Shown: positions 32,960 through 37,315 of the stretch, piece after piece
How the letters are laid out: every line of letters begins with the position of its first letter
Position numbering within the stretch: the first letter of the stretch is position 1
Source of the DNA: an uncultured Clostridia bacterium
GTDB lineage: Bacteria; Bacillota; Clostridia; Oscillospirales; CAG-272
Length of the DNA: 37,315 nucleotides
NCBI GenBank assembly: GCA_944384585.1
Contig: CALWTY010000022.1
Span: 1 to 37,315, forward strand
Reading direction: 5' to 3'
Translations under genes and position numbers: made by a program
The notes under the pieces: model-generated
Seen by the model: the letters and a program-made list of their open reading frames with translations, nothing else
Database searches by the model: none
Told to the model about the DNA's origin: nothing

Positions 32960-34765
32960 ATGGTTACGAAAAAGATCCCGACCCGATCGGAGGTCCGCAA
33001 AGAGGACACCTGGGCGACCGAGGACATCTTCGAAAGCGACGCGGCGTGGGAAAAGGCCTTCGCTGACGCCGCTCAATATCCGGCGCAGATCGCCGCCTTC
33101 AAGGGAAAGCTCAAAAGCTCCTCCGCCGATCTGCTTGCTTATCTGAAGCTCAACGACGAGGCCGGCATCGCCCTGGAGATGCTCCACGGCTACGCGCATC
33201 TCAAGAGCGACGAGGACACCGGCAATTCCTTCTATCAGGCCATGACGGGGAGATTCATGAGCTGGTACACCTCCCTTGCCGCCGCCGACGCCTTCTCCGA
33301 CCCCGAGATCGTCTCGATCTCCGACGAAACGATGGAGCGCTTCTACCGCGAGCAGCCGGAGCTGGCGCTCTACCGCCGCCTCCTTGACAAGATCCGCGCT
33401 AAAAAGGCGCACACCCTGCCGGAGGAGCAGGAGAAGCTCCGCGCCTCCGCCGCCGAGGTCGCCGGCGCGCCGGGCAAGGCTCGCTCGGCTTTCGGGAACG
33501 CCGACATGAAGTTCCCCGACGTCAAGGACGGCGAGGGCAACCTGCATCAGCTCACGCAGGGCTCTTATATCCCCTACGTCGAGAGCGCCGACCGCGTGCT
33601 ACGCGAAAACGCCTTCCGGACCCTGTACCACACCTTCGGCAGCTTCCGCAACACCTTTGCCGCCCTGCTTGACGGACAGATGCGTCAGCTCCGCTTCTTC
33701 TCGCAGGCGAAGGGCTTCGGAAGCTCCCTTGAGGCCTCCCTCTTCCGCACCGAGGTGCCGACCGGGGTCTATCGCAATCTGATCGACACGGTCCATCGCA
33801 ACATGGGGCATATGCACCGCTATATGAAGCTCAGAAAGAAGCTGATGGGCCTGAGCGAGCTTCATATGTATGATATCTACCCGACGCTTGTCGCGGAGGC
33901 CGAGAACCGCATCACCTTCGAGGAGGCCAAGGAGATCGTCCTCAAGGCGATCGAGCCGCTCGGCGCCGATTATGTCGATACCGTCCGCCGCGCCTTCCGC
34001 GAGCGCTGGATCGACGTCTACGAGAACGAGGGCAAGCGGGGTGGCGCGTATTCCTCCGGCTGCCGTCCGCACCCCTATGTTCTGCTCAACCACGAGGACA
34101 GCCTCAACAGCATGTTCACCCTTGCGCATGAGATGGGGCACGCCATGCACTCCTATCTCTCGATGAAGAATCAGCCGACCGTCTATTCCGACTACGTCAT
34201 CTTTGTCGCGGAGGTCGCCTCCACCTGCAACGAGGCGCTTCTGATGTCCCATCTCCTCGGGCAGACCGAGGACAGGCTCAAGCGGGCGTATCTGATCAAC
34301 TACTTCCTTGAGCAGTTCAGAACCACCCTCTACCGTCAGACGATGTTCGCGGAGTTCGAGCTGAAGATCAGCGAGATCGTCGAGCAGGGCGGCGTGCTGA
34401 CCGCCGACACGCTCTGCAGTCTCTACCATGAGCTGAACGCCCTCTACTACGGCGAGGACGTCGTCATCGATTCCGAGATCGATATGGAGTGGGCACGGAT
34501 TCCCCACTTCTACATGAATTTCTACGTCTTCCAGTACGCGACCGGCTTCTCGGCGGCCATGGCGCTCTCCAAGCGCATTCTCACCGAGGGACAGGCTGCG
34601 GTTGACGATTACCTCGGATTCCTGTCGGGCGGCTGCTCCAAGCCCCCCATCGAGCTGCTCCGCGGCGCGGGCGTCGATATGACCACCCCCGCCCCCATCG
34701 AGTCGGCGCTCGACACCTTCGGCGAGCTGATCGATGAGTTCGAGGCGCTGATGGATCGGGCATAA
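32960..34765 (+). CDS. pepF: Oligoendopeptidase F (M3 family zinc metallopeptidase)
   Basis: PepF cleaves peptides of roughly 7-17 residues in the cytoplasm. The 601-residue protein has the zinc motif HEMGH (390-394) within TLAHEMGHAMHSYL and a downstream EVASTCNE segment (about 417-424) that supplies the third ligand. Both are typical of M3B peptidases. The N-terminus VTKKIPTRSEVRKEDTWATEDIF is standard for the family. AAAGGAAATCG lies before ATG 32960; the open frame upstream to 32717 runs through the promoter and is not translated. It is monocistronic with its own promoter and terminator. Confidence 0.96.
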   Translation: MVTKKIPTRSEVRKEDTWATEDIFESDAAWEKAFADAAQYPAQIAAFKGKLKSSSADLLAYLKLNDEAGIALEMLHGYAHLKSDEDTGNSFYQAMTGRFMSWYTSLAAADAFSDPEIVSISDETMERFYREQPELALYRRLLDKIRAKKAHTLPEEQEKLRASAAEVAGAPGKARSAFGNADMKFPDVKDGEGNLHQLTQGSYIPYVESADRVLRENAFRTLYHTFGSFRNTFAALLDGQMRQLRFFSQAKGFGSSLEASLFRTEVPTGVYRNLIDTVHRNMGHMHRYMKLRKKLMGLSELHMYDIYPTLVAEAENRITFEEAKEIVLKAIEPLGADYVDTVRRAFRERWIDVYENEGKRGGAYSSGCRPHPYVLLNHEDSLNSMFTLAHEMGHAMHSYLSMKNQPTVYSDYVIFVAEVASTCNEALLMSHLLGQTEDRLKRAYLINYFLEQFRTTLYRQTMFAEFELKISEIVEQGGVLTADTLCSLYHELNALYYGEDVVIDSEIDMEWARIPHFYMNFYVFQYATGFSAAMALSKRILTEGQAAVDDYLGFLSGGCSKPPIELLRGAGVDMTTPAPIESALDTFGELIDEFEALMDRA

Positions 34766-34778
34766 GCGCAGCGCCTCA

Positions 34779-34809
34779 CGGCGGGAGAGTCCCTCTCCCG
34801 CCGTTTTTT
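34779..34809 (+). terminator. Terminator of pepF
   Basis: CGGCGGGAGAG (34779-34789) pairs with CTCTCCCGCCG (34793-34803) around TCC, followed by six Ts. Confidence 0.92.
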
Positions 34810-34921
34810 CGTATGAATGCGGCCCGATTTCCCTTTGTCCCTCGACTCCATGCTTTGCGAAGCACAGCCGCCGCTGCACTTCACTTTGAATCAGGAAACG
34901 AGGGTTTGAGCGAGGGAAACC

Positions 34922-34964
34922 AAAAGAAACGACAATTTTCCCACCGAAAATTGTCGTTTCTTTT
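34922..34964. terminator. Strong hairpin, probable bidirectional terminator
   Basis: A 19-bp perfect stem (34922-34940 with 34946-34964) has a CCACC loop and AAAA/TTTT ends on both sides. It lies about 150 bp past the YbaN stop and 150 bp past pepF, so it could stop transcripts from both sides. Confidence 0.7.
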
Positions 34965-35113
34965 TGTCTATGGACTGCAAAACAGAGATTCCGGCAACCC
35001 CTGCCGCAGCTTTCCCCGCGGCGGAATCGCGATGGAGGGAAGATGTTCCGGGATGTCTGCCGCTGCCGCCGGAGGCTCCTCGGTGTGATCCCACCAATCG
35101 GTACACCCCGTTT

Positions 35114-35557
35114 TTATTGCCCCTGATCCTGACAGGAGCCTTTTGCAAGGAGCTTCCCCGTTTTTTCTCCGGATTTCCCTTTTCGTATGGTCTTGACCCC
35201 AAATACAAAGTAAATGATGTGACAGACCCAGACGATGACGAGGATAACGCTGGGCACCACCACATTTGCCCGCATCATCATGAAAAAGCCGATCCCCATT
35301 ACCAGCGTCACCGGAATGATGATGCCGAGCTTGGTCTGCACCGTCATCCCCTCCTTTTTCACAAAGCTGTCAAGATGCTTCTTATACAGGCTCGTCCCCA
35401 CAAACCAGTCGTGGAGCTTCTGTGATGAGTTTGCAAAGAAAAACACCGTCAGCAGGAAAAAGGGCACCGTGGGCAGGATGGGCAGCGCCACGCCGACACA
35501 TCCGATCCCCAGACAAAGAAATCCCAAAATCAAAAAAATCAGCCGTTTTAATTTCAT
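35114..35557 (-). CDS. YbaN family (DUF454) small membrane protein
   Basis: The 147-residue protein opens with KRLIFLILGFLCLGIGCVGVALPILPTVPF, the DUF454 signature of a membrane hairpin rich in Gly and Pro. A cytoplasmic loop follows (HDWFVGTSLYKKHLDSF), with two further membrane segments (about 78-96 and 99-118). Its function is unknown. It lies 16 bp after the ABC transporter gene. This gene pair is a repeated association in Firmicutes, I believe, which hints at a joint role. Confidence 0.88.
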   Translation of the reverse strand: MKLKRLIFLILGFLCLGIGCVGVALPILPTVPFFLLTVFFFANSSQKLHDWFVGTSLYKKHLDSFVKKEGMTVQTKLGIIIPVTLVMGIGFFMMMRANVVVPSVILVIVWVCHIIYFVFGVKTIRKGKSGEKTGKLLAKGSCQDQGQ

Positions 35558-35573
35558 CCGTGTACCTCTTTCT

Positions 35574-37232
35574 TTAACTCATTCTCCCATGCTCAACGGA
35601 ATAGACGGTGTCCGCAATCCGCATGGTGGACCGGCGGTGGGAAACCAGCATGACGGTTTTGCCCTCCCGTTCTTCCCGGAGAGATTTCAAGATCACCGCC
35701 TCGTTCAAGCTGTCCAGATTGCTTGTGGGTTCGTCCAGCAGTAAAAAGGGCGCGTCGTGCAGAAAGGCTCTTGCCAGCCCCAGCCGCTGCCGCTCCCCGC
35801 CGGATAAGGTGTCGCCCAACTCGCCCACCGGGGTATCATAGCCCTGCGGCAGCGTCATAATGAAATCATGCACCGACGCCTTTTTGCAGGCAGCCTCGAT
35901 CTCCTCATCCGTTGCCGTGAGCTTTGCGATCCGCAGGTTGTTTTTGATGCTGTCGTGGAACAGGTGGGTTTCCTGGGTGACAAAACTTTCCATGTTCCGA
36001 AGATTTGCCGTGTTAATATCCGCAACCCTTGTGCCGGAAAGCGTTACGCTGCCTTTCTGTACGTCCCAAAAGCGCATGAGCAACTTAAGCAGCGTGGATT
36101 TGCCGCTGCCGCTGCGTCCCACAATGCCCACGACGCTGTGCTCCGGTATCTCCACCGACACGTCCGAAAGGATGGTTTCGCTCCCATAGGCAAAGGTGAC
36201 CCCCTCCGCCGCCGCGCCGGTGAAAGCAATCTCCGGCCGGCCGGCAACTTCCTCCACGATCGGGGTTTCGTCCAGAATCTCCAGCACCCGGTTTCCCGCC
36301 GCAAAGGTGTTCTGCAAGGTGCTGCCCAGCGCCGCCAGCGCAATCACCGGGCCAAAGGAGGAGAACAGGGCGATGGTGGGAATCAGTACTCCGTCAAAGC
36401 CCACCGCTCCGCTTTGGCAGAGCAGGGCGGAGACAAACAGCATAATTAAGTCAAAGGCCAGTACCGCCGTGTTGGTCACCGCCGTATTGCGGCCGGAGGT
36501 ACGTTTCATCCGTTCCTCGTCTTTGGCAAGCTCGTCGGTTTTCTCATTCATCTCATCCAACCGTTTCCTGCCCTGTCCGTATTGCAGGGTTTCGGAAAGC
36601 CCCCGCAGGCTGTCCAGCACAAAGCCGGAAAGTTCCCCGGATTTGGTGCGGAATTTCATTCCATCGTCCCCGCTGAGCTTGGAGGTCACCAAAGGAATGA
36701 CGATCCCCACGGTGAGATACGCCGCCAGCGCGATGAGTCCCAGCAGCCGGTGATAGGAGCCGATGAACAGGCACATGACGATGGTAAACAGGAACGCAAT
36801 CGCCGCCGGGGAGACGGTATGGGCGTAGAAGACCTCCAGCAGCTCAATGTCGGAGGTGATGACCGAGATCAAGTCTCCCTTGTCCCGCCCCTCCAGCTTG
36901 GCGGGGCAGAGCCGCCGCAGCGCACGGAATACCTTGTCCCGTAAAAGCGCCAGCAGCCTGAAGGCGACAAAGTGGTTGCAGGCCTGTTCCGCATAGCGCA
37001 AAAACCCCCGCACAACGGCAAACACCACCACGCAGACAAACAGGGCGGTCAGGGGGAAGGGTGTATCAGAATTCAAAGCCTCCAGCACCGCATAGCCGCC
37101 GAAGATGGTGATAAAGGCGGCGCAAAGATGGCCGATGAGCCCCATAAGGATAGCCAGGAGCATATACCCGGTCAAAGGCTTCACCAGCCCGATAAGACGT
37201 GCCATCACCCGGAATCCGCTTCGTCTTTTCAT
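35574..37232 (-). CDS. ABC exporter half-transporter, CydC-like (fused permease and ATPase)
   Basis: The 552-residue protein has six membrane segments (about 15-50, 60-80, 140-180, 255-300) and an ATPase domain. The ATPase has Walker A GRSGSGKST (372-380), signature LSGGERQRL (476-484), Walker B FLLLDEPTS (496-504) and switch His532. The membrane part (FRLLALLRDKVFRALRRLCPAKL) resembles CydC/CydD, exporters of thiols or heme-linked compounds, but the cargo is unknown. It overlaps the stop of the upstream ABC gene by three bases (ATGA), so the two half-transporters likely form a heterodimer. Confidence 0.92.
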   Translation of the reverse strand: MKRRSGFRVMARLIGLVKPLTGYMLLAILMGLIGHLCAAFITIFGGYAVLEALNSDTPFPLTALFVCVVVFAVVRGFLRYAEQACNHFVAFRLLALLRDKVFRALRRLCPAKLEGRDKGDLISVITSDIELLEVFYAHTVSPAAIAFLFTIVMCLFIGSYHRLLGLIALAAYLTVGIVIPLVTSKLSGDDGMKFRTKSGELSGFVLDSLRGLSETLQYGQGRKRLDEMNEKTDELAKDEERMKRTSGRNTAVTNTAVLAFDLIMLFVSALLCQSGAVGFDGVLIPTIALFSSFGPVIALAALGSTLQNTFAAGNRVLEILDETPIVEEVAGRPEIAFTGAAAEGVTFAYGSETILSDVSVEIPEHSVVGIVGRSGSGKSTLLKLLMRFWDVQKGSVTLSGTRVADINTANLRNMESFVTQETHLFHDSIKNNLRIAKLTATDEEIEAACKKASVHDFIMTLPQGYDTPVGELGDTLSGGERQRLGLARAFLHDAPFLLLDEPTSNLDSLNEAVILKSLREEREGKTVMLVSHRRSTMRIADTVYSVEHGRMS

Positions 37233-37315
37233 TCCGTTTCACCGTCCTTTCCGTAGTTTTCCAGCGCCTGCTGGGCGTTCCATAGGCGTTCGTACAGCCC
37301 ATGATTTTGCAATAA
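37229..37315 (-). CDS. C-terminal end of a second ABC exporter half-transporter (partial)
   Basis: Twenty-eight codons and a TGA are within the window: LLQNHGLYERLWNAQQALE then NYGKDGETE. The GLYERLWNAQ segment is the usual last helix of fused permease-ATPase ABC proteins. The start lies beyond the right edge. Its stop overlaps the ATG of the next ABC gene. Confidence 0.75.
   Translation of the reverse strand, partial: LLQNHGLYERLWNAQQALENYGKDGETE

Larger units (their letters stand above)
34766..35113. other. 348-bp tail-to-tail intergenic region
   Basis: It holds the pepF terminator and a second strong hairpin at 34922-34964. No gene is supported on either strand. It separates core genes from the YbaN/ABC module and may mark the edge of an acquired block. 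Confidence 0.5.

Noticed and set aside
34891-35265. 124-codon minus-strand frame overlapping YbaN and the hairpin at 34922-34964
   Set aside because: It reads through the perfect 19-bp stem and overlaps the real YbaN gene out of frame; no domain is seen.

Overview
This window looks like chromosome from a GC-rich, Gram-positive member of the Clostridia. An Oscillospiraceae/Ruminococcaceae-like gut organism is my inference, because no 16S or other taxonomic marker gene is present. The signs are strong Shine-Dalgarno sites, consensus SigA-type promoters (TTGACA/TATAAT with 17-18 bp spacers), and typical Firmicutes genes: rpmH-rnpA-yidD-yidC-jag, mrnC, hemZ, cdaA-cdaR, a bifunctional Rel, and a SpoVB-type flippase. 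I see no tRNA, rRNA or CRISPR array and no intact transposase.

Layout. 1-950 is AT-richer and holds a nucleotidyltransferase gene cut off before its catalytic motif, with an intact promoter and palindromes. 968-2634 holds a radical SAM protein and a divergent small XRE regulator followed by a hairpin-rich 3' region. 2754-6084 is the ribosome/RNase P/membrane-insertion cluster (rpmH, rnpA, yidD, yidC, jag), closed by a terminator. In many Firmicutes this cluster lies beside dnaA and is followed by mnmE-mnmG; neither is seen here. 6126-6237 has a 39-bp direct repeat. 6262-7269 is a membrane-anchored alpha/beta hydrolase. 7362-12418 is a tightly overlapping moxR / DUF58 / transglutaminase operon. 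Next come mrnC and a stand-alone E2-like acyltransferase whose catalytic His position is Glu. 14161-15420 is an exported serpin.

The most interesting accessory block is 15652-19776. A consensus promoter carries two copies of a 12-bp palindrome-like site with a central CG (LacI-type), spaced 62 bp apart. It drives a fucose/arabinose-isomerase-family enzyme, a divergent class II aldolase-like protein with one zinc ligand apparently replaced, and a GH51 arabinofuranosidase interrupted by one in-frame TAG codon at an otherwise intact position. Together they look like a small pentose or arabinan-use operon. TAG ends at least two other genes here (the E2-like protein and recJ), so a genome-wide reassignment of TAG is unlikely.

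32665 down to 19891 (minus strand) is one long, tightly packed gene string: cdaA, cdaR, FAD oxidoreductase, recJ, rel, dtd, hemZ, nucleoside kinase, SpoVB-like flippase. It joins c-di-AMP synthesis, (p)ppGpp metabolism, DNA repair and cell-envelope functions. pepF is divergent from cdaA. 35114-37315 (minus) is a YbaN (DUF454) plus two-gene CydC/CydD-like ABC exporter module; the second ABC gene runs off the right edge.
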